From the NCBI GenBank assembly GCA_036009045.1, contig DASYML010000081.1, positions 1-30,247 of the forward strand: a stretch of 30,247 bases of DNA. Direction: 5' to 3'. The position numbers and the translations under genes are program-made. Positions within the stretch are counted from its first letter, which is position 1, and the number at the start of each line of letters is the position of its first letter. This stretch comes from DASYML01 sp036009045 (lineage in GTDB: Bacteria > Acidobacteriota > Blastocatellia > Pyrinomonadales > Pyrinomonadaceae). This document shows positions 22,657 through 30,159 of the stretch, piece by piece. The notes below the pieces were generated by a model that saw nothing but the letters and a program-made list of their open reading frames with translations, did no database searches and had not been told where the DNA came from.

Positions 22657-24609
22657 GTGTTGGCTGTTTCTTTCGGGATAGATGAACTGACGGCGTTGCG
22701 CGAGTTGGCGTATCGCTACCGGAGCGTCGGGGCGGCGCTGGCGGAGGTCTCCGTGCTGCGCGCTGCGCTCACGCTGCCGAAGGAGACAGTGCATGTCATG
22801 AGCGATGTGCATGGCGAGTATAAGAAACTGCGTCACATCATCAACAACGCGTCAGGCTCTCTGCGCCCTCTGGTCTCAAAGCTCTTCAGCGGCAGGCTTT
22901 CGGATGCGGAGCAGATGGAATTGCTGGCCGTGCTCTACTACCCGCGCGAGACGATGGAACACCTTGGACCTGCGCTGTCCGACAAAGTGTTTCGCCGCGA
23001 GTGGGTGCGGCGTCTGCTGCGGCTTCAGTTCGAGATCGTGCGCGGGCTGGCGCGCAACTACCGGCGCGAGTACGTGAAGAATCTTTTCCCGGAGGACGGG
23101 CGCGAAATCTGTGAAGAACTGTTCAATGAACCAAGCACGGGTCGCGGACCTTTTTATGTTGACGCGATGATTGACGCGCTCGCGTCGCATGGAGGCGACC
23201 TGGTAGCCGTCAGGCTCGCCTCGCGGCTCGTGCGAAACCTGACCGTTTCGGAACTGGTCGTGGCCGGGGACCTCGGCGACAGAGGGCCGCATCTGGATAA
23301 GGTCATAGACTACCTGATGCGGCAACCGCGCGTCTCATTCACCTGGGGCAATCATGACGCGCTGTGGATGGGAGCCTGCCTGGGCCAGTCTGCCCTGATT
23401 GCGACCGTGCTGCGCATCTCGCTGCGCTATCGCAGGTTGTTTCAGCTTGAGGAAGGTTACGGGCTTTCGCTCTCGCCGCTCGAAATGCTGGCGCGGCAAA
23501 TTTACTCCGAAGACCCGGCGACCTACTTCATGCCCAAGAGAAGCGGACGACGCGACCCGCTCCTCATCGCGCGGATGCAGAAGGCCGCCGCTGTCATGCA
23601 GTTCAAGTTGGAAGGTCAACTTATCCTGCGTCATCCAGAATGGGAGATGGAGCATCGCTCTCTTCTTCATCGCATCAACCGCAAAGAAGGCACGGTCCAG
23701 GTTGAAGGGCAAACATATCCGATGCGCGATGCTTCCCTGCCGACCGTTGATGACAGAGACCCTTACGCCCTCTCAGTGTTGGAGCGCGAGTGCATGGACC
23801 ACCTGCATGAATCATTCATCCACAGCAAGCGGCTCTGGCAACACATGTCTTACGTCGCCAGGCATGGCGCGATGTGGCTCAGGCGGGATCATGCGCTCAT
23901 CTTCCACGGCTGCGTCCCGGTGGATGAAAGCGGGCGTGCGCTCTCGCTCGAAATTAATGGAGAGGGTTGCGCGGGGCGTGAACTTTTTGACGCCTTCGAC
24001 TCTGTCGTGCGCAGAGCCTTTCGCGCGGGCGCATCCGGTGCGAGTGAGGCGGCGGACGAATTCTGGTATTTATGGACAGGGCCGCGCTCGCCGCTTTTCG
24101 GTAAAGACCGCATGTCAACCTTCGAGCAGTATTTCATAGAGGACAAGCAGGCCCACCTGGAACATAAGAATCCATACTTCCAACTGATTCACGACCCTGA
24201 TTTCTGCCTCCGCATCGCAAAGGATTTCGGCATCGGTCAGGACGGCCTGATTGTCAACGGGCATGTGCCCGTCAAGGTTGAGAATGGTGAAGAGCCTGTC
24301 AAACGCGGCGGCGGGGCCGTGACCATTGACGGGGCCTTCTCGGAAAGCTACGGCGACCGTGGTTACACTTTAATACTCGCGCCGGAGCGTGTCGCCATCG
24401 CAGAGCATCATCACTTCAAATCTATCGGCGATGCGATCACCATCGGGGCGGACATCGTCCCGACGGTCAAGACAGTCCGCGCTTACGACCCGCCGCGTTG
24501 CGTCAACGACACAGAGCAGGGCGAGATGATACGCCTCCGCATCAGCGCCCTCGAAAGACTCATCCTGGCCTACGAGGAAGGCGCGATTCTGGAATCCGCA
24601 GGGCAATGA
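22657..24609 (+). CDS. fbp: Fructose-1,6-bisphosphatase, class III
   Basis: The enzyme hydrolyses fructose 1,6-bisphosphate to fructose 6-phosphate in gluconeogenesis. The product is 650 residues, the size of class III enzymes of the calcineurin-like metallophosphatase fold. Metal-binding motifs are in order: Asp50-x-His52 in SDVHGE, GDLGDRG beginning at about residue 204 with Asp205 and Asp208, and GNHD at 231-234. The C-terminal half carries INGHVPVK and the GGGAVTIDGAFSESYG block typical of the family. The start is a GTG at 22657 or the adjacent TTG at 22660; GAGAGGG lies just upstream. The gene stands alone between a small membrane protein and an oxidoreductase. Class III is best known from Firmicutes and is scattered in other phyla. 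Confidence 0.93.
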   Translation: MLAVSFGIDELTALRELAYRYRSVGAALAEVSVLRAALTLPKETVHVMSDVHGEYKKLRHIINNASGSLRPLVSKLFSGRLSDAEQMELLAVLYYPRETMEHLGPALSDKVFRREWVRRLLRLQFEIVRGLARNYRREYVKNLFPEDGREICEELFNEPSTGRGPFYVDAMIDALASHGGDLVAVRLASRLVRNLTVSELVVAGDLGDRGPHLDKVIDYLMRQPRVSFTWGNHDALWMGACLGQSALIATVLRISLRYRRLFQLEEGYGLSLSPLEMLARQIYSEDPATYFMPKRSGRRDPLLIARMQKAAAVMQFKLEGQLILRHPEWEMEHRSLLHRINRKEGTVQVEGQTYPMRDASLPTVDDRDPYALSVLERECMDHLHESFIHSKRLWQHMSYVARHGAMWLRRDHALIFHGCVPVDESGRALSLEINGEGCAGRELFDAFDSVVRRAFRAGASGASEAADEFWYLWTGPRSPLFGKDRMSTFEQYFIEDKQAHLEHKNPYFQLIHDPDFCLRIAKDFGIGQDGLIVNGHVPVKVENGEEPVKRGGGAVTIDGAFSESYGDRGYTLILAPERVAIAEHHHFKSIGDAITIGADIVPTVKTVRAYDPPRCVNDTEQGEMIRLRISALERLILAYEEGAILESAGQ

Positions 24610-24677
24610 TGAATCTAAAACTGTCCGAGACACACTCAAGACCAGCCTAAACCAACACCGACCGTTGCTCTCAATCC

Positions 24678-24899
24678 GTGCCCTGAAAGGGCAACCTGTG
24701 AGAGCCGGGGGCAAGCCGCAGCGTCGCCCCCGGTTTCTGGTCCAGAAAAGAAACCGACCCTGCAAGGGTCGCACATTCAATGTTAAGGTGCGACCCTTGC
24801 AGGGTCGAATGGTGTGGTGGTGAGTGTTCCGGGGCGACGCTCTACGAGCTTGCCCCCGGCTCTCATATGTATCCACTGGCGTGGATCAGGTTGAAGGGT
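24678..24899 (-). repeat. Structured intergenic repeat, copy B (inverted relative to copy A)
   Basis: Read on the minus strand this matches copy A at 10673-10881 from the CCCTTCAACC end to the GGGCAC end. The central stem at 24756-24806 is GACCCTGCAAGGG paired with CCCTTGCAGGGTC, where copy A has GAAGGGG/CCCCTTC. The small stem at 24871-24886 is ATCCAC/GTGGAT, where copy A has ATCCCC/GGGGAT. Base pairing is preserved despite sequence change. It occupies most of the 353-base spacer between the FBPase and oxidoreductase genes; no gene is seen there. Confidence 0.8.
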
Positions 24900-24962
24900 G
24901 TGCTCTAACTTTTCTGACGCCTTTCAAGAGACGACGATGAAGAAAAGGTTTATTATTATCTC

Positions 24963-25946
24963 ATGTACGAGTTAATCATTATCGGAGCCGGACCTGGGGG
25001 CATCAGTATGGCGGCTGAGGCGCGCGCCATCGGCATCAACGCGGAACGCATCCTGATTCTGGAAAAGGGACCGGCGCATTCCTGGGCCATTCGCAAATTT
25101 TATCCTGAGGCCAAGGCGGTCCTCGCCAATTATAAAGGCATAGATGCGATCTGCACGGGCGTCATGTGCATTTCAGACATGACCAAGGAAGAGACGCTGA
25201 CCTATCTTGACCGCGCCATTGAGGACAACGCATTAATGGTCCAGTATAATGAAGCCGTGCAGACCATCCGACCCGTCGCGGATGGCAGCTTCTTTGTAGA
25301 CACCAGTGCCGGGTCTTATCGGACGCAGCGTTGCGTGATTGCGATAGGCATTCTGGACAAACCCAACAAGCCGGATTATCCGATTCCCTTCCCGCTCAAA
25401 GAACGCGTGCATTTCGACATCACCTCCGTCGAGTTGAAAGGTCAGGACTGCCTTGTGGTCGGAGGCGGCGACACCGCTGCGGAGTACTGCCAATACCTGG
25501 TCCAGCAGGGCAACCGTGTCACGCTCTCATATCGTCGCACGGAATTCGCGCGCCTCAATCGTGTCAACCACGAGAGCCTGATGGCGATGGAGGCCAGAGG
25601 GCAGGTAAAAATATTGCGCGGCAGTAACATCTCTCAACTCGAAGATGAAGATGGGCGACCGCGCGTCAGATTCTTAGAGAGCGAACTGCCCCCGCGAGCC
25701 TTCGATCACGTCATCTACTCGCTGGGCGGGACGACTCCGACCAACTTCCTCAAGACCATCGGGATTGACTTTGTGGGTAATGCGCCTGTTCTCAAAGAGG
25801 GATATGAGACCAGCCTTCCAGGACTGTATCTCATCGGAGACCTCAGCGCCGGGAAAAAGGGAGGCTCAATCAATCTCGCCTTCAACATGGCGGCGGATGC
25901 CATGCGTCACATCTGCTCAGGCGTCGAGACCTCAAGCGCGAGTTGA
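24963..25946 (+). CDS. FAD/NAD(P)-dependent oxidoreductase of the YpdA/FqrB-like thioredoxin-reductase superfamily
   Basis: The product is 327 residues. An N-terminal FAD-binding Rossmann motif (GAGPGG, residues 8-13) and a second nucleotide-binding motif (VVGGGDTAAEY, about 165-175) are present, followed by LYLIGD near 280, which contacts the flavin. The CxxC pair of true thioredoxin reductases is missing, as in bacillithiol disulfide reductase YpdA and the flavodoxin reductase FqrB of Helicobacter. The block beginning EKGPAHSWAIRKFYPEAK recalls the latter group. The likely role is NAD(P)H-dependent reduction of a flavodoxin, ferredoxin or low-molecular-weight disulfide; the partner is not encoded nearby. 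The ribosome site is poor: AAAAGG lies 15 bases upstream of the ATG. It converges with proA. Confidence 0.75.
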   Translation: MYELIIIGAGPGGISMAAEARAIGINAERILILEKGPAHSWAIRKFYPEAKAVLANYKGIDAICTGVMCISDMTKEETLTYLDRAIEDNALMVQYNEAVQTIRPVADGSFFVDTSAGSYRTQRCVIAIGILDKPNKPDYPIPFPLKERVHFDITSVELKGQDCLVVGGGDTAAEYCQYLVQQGNRVTLSYRRTEFARLNRVNHESLMAMEARGQVKILRGSNISQLEDEDGRPRVRFLESELPPRAFDHVIYSLGGTTPTNFLKTIGIDFVGNAPVLKEGYETSLPGLYLIGDLSAGKKGGSINLAFNMAADAMRHICSGVETSSAS

Positions 25947-26000
25947 ATCAGTGCATGATTTATTTCTTTCGTCAGCCTCACTCTCAACCTCGCTCATCCC

Positions 26001-27338
26001 TTACCGCTCAGCCCTTATCCTGCGATGCTTGAAAGAGCGCTCTCCACTGCTGTAACTGGCGACGATGTGGCCGTCGCCGACGAGCCTGTACTTGTAGGTC
26101 GTGAGACCTTCGAGACCGACCGGACCGCGCGCGTGCAGTTTGCCCGTGCTGATGCCCAACTCCGCGCCGAAGCCATAGCGGAAGCCGTCCGCGAAACGAG
26201 TCGAAGCGTTATGATAAACGCCCGCCGCATCAATCCTCTCCATGAAGAGAGACGCCGCGTCCCTGTCTTCCGTGACGATGGACTCCGTGTGGCCTGAGCC
26301 GTAAGCGTGTATGTGCTCGATGGCCTCATCACAGCTTCCGACTATTTTGATAGAGATGATGAGGTCCGAATATTCCGTCGCCCAATCCTCTTCTGTGGCC
26401 TGGACGACATCGTGCGAGAGCGCGAGCGTGCGCGGGCAGCCGCGCACTTCAACCCCATCGCGGCGAAAATGTTCAATCATCAGAGACAGGAAGGCAGCCG
26501 CGACCTCTTCGTGGACCAGCAGAGTCTCCGCAGAGTTGCACGCCGACGGATACTGCGTCTTAGAGTCGAGCGCGATAGCCTGCGCCCTCTGCAAATCGGC
26601 GGCGCGATCAACATAAACATGACAGATGCCCTCGCCGTGGCCGAGCACAGGGATGCGGCTCTGCTCCGCGACATAGCGCACGAACTCTTTCGAGCCGCGC
26701 GGAATAATCAAATCTATCTCATCATCGCGCTTGAGCATCTCCAAGACATCTTCGCGCGTGTGCAACAGGTTGAGCGCATCCGCAGGCACGTCCGCGAATC
26801 CCGCGAGCGCTTCATGCCAGATGTTGATGAGCGTCTCGTGGGTGTGCGCGGCCTCCGCGCCGCCCTTCAAGAGCAAGGCGTTGCCGGACTTCAAAGCGAG
26901 CGCGGCGACCTGCGAAATAACATCAGGCCGCGACTCGAAGATGACGCCGACGACGCCGAGCGGGCACGTCAACTTGTAAAGCGTCAGACCGTCATCCAAC
27001 AACGTGACCGCAAGCTCGCGTCCGAGCGGGTCATCCAGCGCGGCAACTTCACGGATTCCGGCGGCCATCTGCCGTATCCCGCGCTCGCTCGTCTGCAAAC
27101 GCTCGAACATCGCGCGCGACATCTCGCCTCGCTCGACTGCGCGCGCAGCGGCCTGACAATCGAGATCGTTGGCTGAAAGTATCAAAGCGCTTTTCTCTTC
27201 AATCGCGGCGGCAGCGGCGAGCAACGCTTCGTTGCGTCGCGCAGCTTTGAGAGTTGCGAGCAGGCGAGCGGCAGCCCTCGCGCGTGTGGCTAAGGCCGCA
27301 ACCTTCGATAACGCGAAAGCTTCAACAGAGGCGTTCAT
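26001..27338 (-). CDS. proA: Gamma-glutamyl phosphate reductase
   Basis: ProA reduces L-glutamyl 5-phosphate to glutamate 5-semialdehyde with NADPH, the second step of proline synthesis. The product is 445 residues, near the usual 415-420 plus a short extra tail. Family blocks are clear: PLGVVGVIFESRPDV, LLKGGAEA, the catalytic Cys267 in YPSACNSAETLLVH, and GPVGLEGLTTYKY near the end. The start at 27338 has GGAG five bases upstream. Its ATG overlaps the stop of an upstream small frame by four bases (ATGA), the arrangement expected after proB, but only a proB-like fragment is there. The last 15 or so residues (SFKHRRIRAER) are an unusual basic extension. Confidence 0.95.
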   Translation of the reverse strand: MNASVEAFALSKVAALATRARAAARLLATLKAARRNEALLAAAAAIEEKSALILSANDLDCQAAARAVERGEMSRAMFERLQTSERGIRQMAAGIREVAALDDPLGRELAVTLLDDGLTLYKLTCPLGVVGVIFESRPDVISQVAALALKSGNALLLKGGAEAAHTHETLINIWHEALAGFADVPADALNLLHTREDVLEMLKRDDEIDLIIPRGSKEFVRYVAEQSRIPVLGHGEGICHVYVDRAADLQRAQAIALDSKTQYPSACNSAETLLVHEEVAAAFLSLMIEHFRRDGVEVRGCPRTLALSHDVVQATEEDWATEYSDLIISIKIVGSCDEAIEHIHAYGSGHTESIVTEDRDAASLFMERIDAAGVYHNASTRFADGFRYGFGAELGISTGKLHARGPVGLEGLTTYKYRLVGDGHIVASYSSGERSFKHRRIRAER

Positions 27339-27526
27339 CTTTTCTCCAAAAGCACTATATTATCGCGCGTCACCAGCACGCGTGCGCGCGTGATTTCTGG
27401 TCCACTCGCGTTGACTTGCTCGCCGCGTTTGATGAGCGCCAACGCTTCCTCGCTCGCGCAGTTGATTATCCGCGAGGCTCTCATATGAGAGCATCGGCGT
27501 AGAGCGTTCAAGGCAAACTGAAACAT
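27335..27526 (-). pseudogene. Short frame resembling the C-terminus of glutamate 5-kinase (proB remnant?)
   Basis: The frame encodes 63 residues, or 49 from the internal ATG at 27484, and ends in an ATGA overlap with proA. Its residues ASRIINCASEEALALIKRG and VTRDNIVLLEK resemble the end of ProB's PUA domain, which typically reads ARGLVNYSSEEARxIxG followed by HRDNLVLL. The kinase domain is absent: upstream lie a CACAGAG hairpin repeat and then the divergent chorismate mutase gene. It may be a decayed proB whose tail still couples translation to proA. The similarity is from memory and modest, so it could also be an unrelated small gene. Confidence 0.4.
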
Positions 27527-27568
27527 AGTATTGATTCAATTTGGCTTGAGCGAGGATGAATGCGGCGT

Positions 27569-27665
27569 CCACCACAGAGACACAGAGGACACAGAGGACG
27601 CACAGAGGCTTGAAGGTTTAACTCTCTGTGCTGACTCTGTGCGCTCTGTGTCTGCGGTGGTGAAT
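27569..27665. repeat. CACAGAG-type long hairpin repeat, copy 2
   Basis: The left arm begins CACCACAGAGACACAGAG and the right arm ends CTCTGTGTCTGCGGTGGTGAAT; the last 40 bases are nearly identical to copy 1 at 15360-15455. It lies in the spacer between the proB-like fragment and the divergent chorismate mutase gene. I found no convincing promoter in the remaining 157 bases. Confidence 0.8.
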
Positions 27666-27822
27666 CTCGCTCTCCAATTCATTCAAGTCTAAACTGAACC
27701 ATCAACTGAAACATCACTCATCTTTCCACACCCGCTTGAAGGCTATGTTAGTATCCGCTGATTGAAAGACGCCGAAAGCTGTCAATGAAAATTTCTTCAG
27801 ACATTTGGAGGAAGCGGATGAG

Positions 27823-28122
27823 ATGAGCATTAAAGACCGGCGGGATGAAATAGACGCGATTGATGCGGAGTTGCTTCGCCTTCTCAACCGGCGTGCGCGG
27901 CTCGCCGTCAAGGTCGGGGAATCCAAGAGGGCCGCTGGCCTGTCTCTCTCAGACCGTGCGCGCGAGCGTGAGATTGTCAGGCGCGCGTGTCAGGCTAATG
28001 CCGGACCACTCGATGAGCACGCGGTCGCGCGTCTCTTTCGCAGCATTATTCGTGAATCGCGGCTCGTCGAAGCGAGCGTCATGGAGCAGGCGAGCAATCA
28101 TCAGAAAGCGCAGCGGCGATGA
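27823..28122 (+). CDS. Chorismate mutase, AroQ type (monofunctional)
   Basis: The enzyme rearranges chorismate to prephenate. The product is 99 residues from the ATG at 27823; GGAGG lies 11 bases upstream and an in-frame TTG at 27805 is an alternative. The all-helical AroQ signature is visible: RRDEIDAIDAELLRLLNRRARLAVKVGESKR at the N-terminus and the ARLFRSIIRESRLVE helix at the C-terminus, with catalytic Arg, Lys and Glu in the expected helices. Its stop overlaps the start of the prephenate dehydratase gene by four bases (ATGA). In many proteobacteria these two activities are fused as the P-protein; here they are separate. Confidence 0.88.
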   Translation: MSIKDRRDEIDAIDAELLRLLNRRARLAVKVGESKRAAGLSLSDRAREREIVRRACQANAGPLDEHAVARLFRSIIRESRLVEASVMEQASNHQKAQRR

Positions 28123-28997
28123 ATAAAGAAACGAACAGGCCGCGCGTCGCTTTTCAGGGAGAGCGCGGCGCATTCAGCGAAGAGGCGGCCCTTCGCTTAC
28201 TCGGCGCTGACATACAGCTTGTCCCTCGTCCGAGTTTCGAGTCTCTCTTCGCGTCCATCTCTGAAGGTTTGGCGGATTATGCGCTCGCGCCCTTAGAGAA
28301 CACTCTCGCTGGTGCAGTGCAACGCTCTTATGATCTTCTGTTGGAGTACTCGCTGCACATCACGGGCGAAGTCATTATTCCGATTAGCCACTCTCTCATC
28401 GGATGTCCCGGCGCGACCTTCGAGGCCATCAGGACTATCGAATCACATCCGGTGGCGCTCGCTCAATGCCTGCGCTTTCTCGGCGCGCACCCGCAGATGC
28501 GCCCGCTCGCCACGGAGGATACCGCAGGGAGCGTGGCGCAGGTGGTCCGTAGAGGCGACGAGACTTGCGCCGCCATCGCAGGGAGACGCGCGGCGGAAGT
28601 CTACGGCGGAGTGATACTGCTTGAGCACCTGGAGGACCACAGGGAGAATTACACGCGGTTCGTCCTGCTCTCATCGTCAACGCGTGTGAGTGAAGAGGCG
28701 GACAAGCTTTCGCTGATTATCCAACTGCCGGACGGGGCCGGGACGCTCTATCATGCGTTGGAGCCTTTCGCGCGTCATGGCTTGAAGCTACTCAAGCTCG
28801 AAAGCCGTCCCATCAGAGGCCGACCGTGGGAATACTATTTTTATCTGGACCTGCAAGCCTCTACGAAAGATGAGAAGGTCGCGGGTGCGCTCGCGAAGTT
28901 AAAGGAACGCGCGAGCGAAGTGCGGATTCTGGGTTGCTATCCTTCGGCGCGCGTCACGCGTCCAGAATCAACGACACATCGAACAGCGGATAAGTAG
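28119..28997 (+). CDS. pheA: Prephenate dehydratase with ACT domain
   Basis: The enzyme decarboxylates and dehydrates prephenate to phenylpyruvate, the committed step to phenylalanine. The product is 292 residues. The catalytic domain (1-185) shows VAFQGERGAFSEEAA, APLENTLAGAV and the catalytic Thr179-Arg180-Phe181 (NYTRFVLL). The C-terminal ACT domain (about 200-275) contains LESRPIRGRPWEYYFYLD, the phenylalanine-binding motif for feedback inhibition. Translation is coupled to chorismate mutase by ATGA, and the DAHP synthase gene follows after six bases. Confidence 0.93.
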   Translation: MNKETNRPRVAFQGERGAFSEEAALRLLGADIQLVPRPSFESLFASISEGLADYALAPLENTLAGAVQRSYDLLLEYSLHITGEVIIPISHSLIGCPGATFEAIRTIESHPVALAQCLRFLGAHPQMRPLATEDTAGSVAQVVRRGDETCAAIAGRRAAEVYGGVILLEHLEDHRENYTRFVLLSSSTRVSEEADKLSLIIQLPDGAGTLYHALEPFARHGLKLLKLESRPIRGRPWEYYFYLDLQASTKDEKVAGALAKLKERASEVRILGCYPSARVTRPESTTHRTADK

Positions 28998-29003
28998 TAA
29001 ATC

Positions 29004-30155
29004 ATGATTCTCATACTGACACCTGATATTGATACGGAAGGCGAAGTGTACGGGCAGTTGATGGCCCGTCTTTCAAGGCTGCAAAACATACAGTTGCGCG
29101 TGCATCATGAACAGGGCGTGGAACACTCTCTGACGGAAATTTATCTGATAGGCAACACGGCTTCCGTCTCGCTCGATGAGGTGAGAAGCCTGCCGGGCGT
29201 GGAGCGTGCGGTGCGCGTCTCGGAGGAGTATCGCGTGCTCGGACGCCACAAAGAGGATGACCGCGAAGCGCACTTCGAGTATCAGGGCGTGCGCTTCGGG
29301 CAGGATACGCTCAATGTCTTCGCGGGACTCTGCGCCGTGGACACGCCCGCGAACGTAGAGAAGATGATGCGCGTGCTGCAAGAGAACGGGCAGGTCTGCG
29401 CGCGGATGGGCGCTTACAAGCCGCGCACGAGTCCCTACTCTTTTCAGGGGCACGGCAAGCACTGCCTGCCTTACGTCTTCGAGTTGGCCGGAAAGTACGG
29501 CATCAAAATCGTGGCGATGGAGATCACGCACGAATCACACATCGGCGAGATACAGCAGGCTCTACGTGAGACGGGCAATCCGACGGGAGTGATGCTACAG
29601 ATCGGGACCCGCAATACGCAGAACTTCGAGTTGTTGAAGAAGGTCGGGCGGCAGCGCGAATTCCCCGCTCTCCTCAAACGCGGATTCGGCATCACGCTCG
29701 TCGAATCATTGAACGCGGCGGAATATCTCGCCAGCGAGGGCAATCATAAAATCATTTTCGCACTGCGCGGGATTAAGACGAACCTCGGAGACCCGCATCG
29801 CAACTTCGTAGATTTCTCACATGTGCCGGTCGTCAAGTATCTCACGCGGATGCCGGTGTGCGTGGACCCGTCGCACGCCGTCGGCGCACGCAGCAGCGGC
29901 CCGGAAGGCATACTGGACTTGATGCACACGACCGCGCAGGGAGTCATCGCCGGGGCCAACATGATTCTCGTGGACTTTCACCCGGAACCGGCTCAGGCAC
30001 TGGTGGATGGACCGCAGGCGCTGCTCCTGAAAGAGTTGCCGCACTTTCTGGAGGACGTGCAGATCGCGCGCGAAGCTTATGAGAAACGCACCGCGCTGGC
30101 ACAACGCTACGCGGCCATCACAAGCCATGAGAGTCAGTCAGCAACGGATGCATGA
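29004..30155 (+). CDS. aroF: DAHP synthase (3-deoxy-7-phosphoheptulonate synthase), type I-beta, divergent
   Basis: The enzyme condenses phosphoenolpyruvate and erythrose 4-phosphate, the first step of the shikimate pathway. Residues 1-85 form a ferredoxin-like regulatory domain (MILILTPDIDTEGEVYGQL), as in Thermotoga-type enzymes, followed by the barrel. Conserved elements are GAYKPRTSPYSFQG (from residue 136), QIGTRNTQNF, LLKRGFG, and DPSHAVG with Asp288 and His291. Expected metal ligands are Cys110, His291, Asp324 and Asp335. Several positions differ from the usual consensus: AGPC reads AGLC, CERGIRT reads ALRGIKT, and the metal-ligand Glu of VEVHPEP is Asp324 (VDFHPEP). It is third in the aromatic operon. 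The ribosome site is weak, suggesting coupling to pheA. Confidence 0.88.
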   Translation: MILILTPDIDTEGEVYGQLMARLSRLQNIQLRVHHEQGVEHSLTEIYLIGNTASVSLDEVRSLPGVERAVRVSEEYRVLGRHKEDDREAHFEYQGVRFGQDTLNVFAGLCAVDTPANVEKMMRVLQENGQVCARMGAYKPRTSPYSFQGHGKHCLPYVFELAGKYGIKIVAMEITHESHIGEIQQALRETGNPTGVMLQIGTRNTQNFELLKKVGRQREFPALLKRGFGITLVESLNAAEYLASEGNHKIIFALRGIKTNLGDPHRNFVDFSHVPVVKYLTRMPVCVDPSHAVGARSSGPEGILDLMHTTAQGVIAGANMILVDFHPEPAQALVDGPQALLLKELPHFLEDVQIAREAYEKRTALAQRYAAITSHESQSATDA

Positions 30156-30159
30156 CACA

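Larger units (their letters stand above)
10611..27404. repeat. Domain of the iterated interrupted palindrome TGGWCCA (29 copies)
   Basis: TGGACCA or TGGTCCA starts at 10611, 10815, 11928, 12621, 13020, 13440, 13519, 14059, 14536, 14799, 15708, 16322, 16995, 17866, 19656, 20118, 20640, 21222, 21271, 21914, 22271, 22371, 22405, 23795, 24738, 25237, 25498, 26512 and 27398. Several extend to TTCTGGWCCAGAA or CTGGWCCAG. At this base composition about two would be expected in 17 kb. Copies fall in spacers and in coding sequence in more than one reading frame, so protein sequence does not explain them. The count was made by eye. The pattern is like highly iterated palindromes such as HIP1 of cyanobacteria; the function is unknown to me. 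Confidence 0.85.

Noticed and set aside
24937..24975. A 12-codon leader frame overlapping the oxidoreductase start
   Set aside because: It is short and has no feature suggesting attenuation, such as repeated codons or alternative hairpins.
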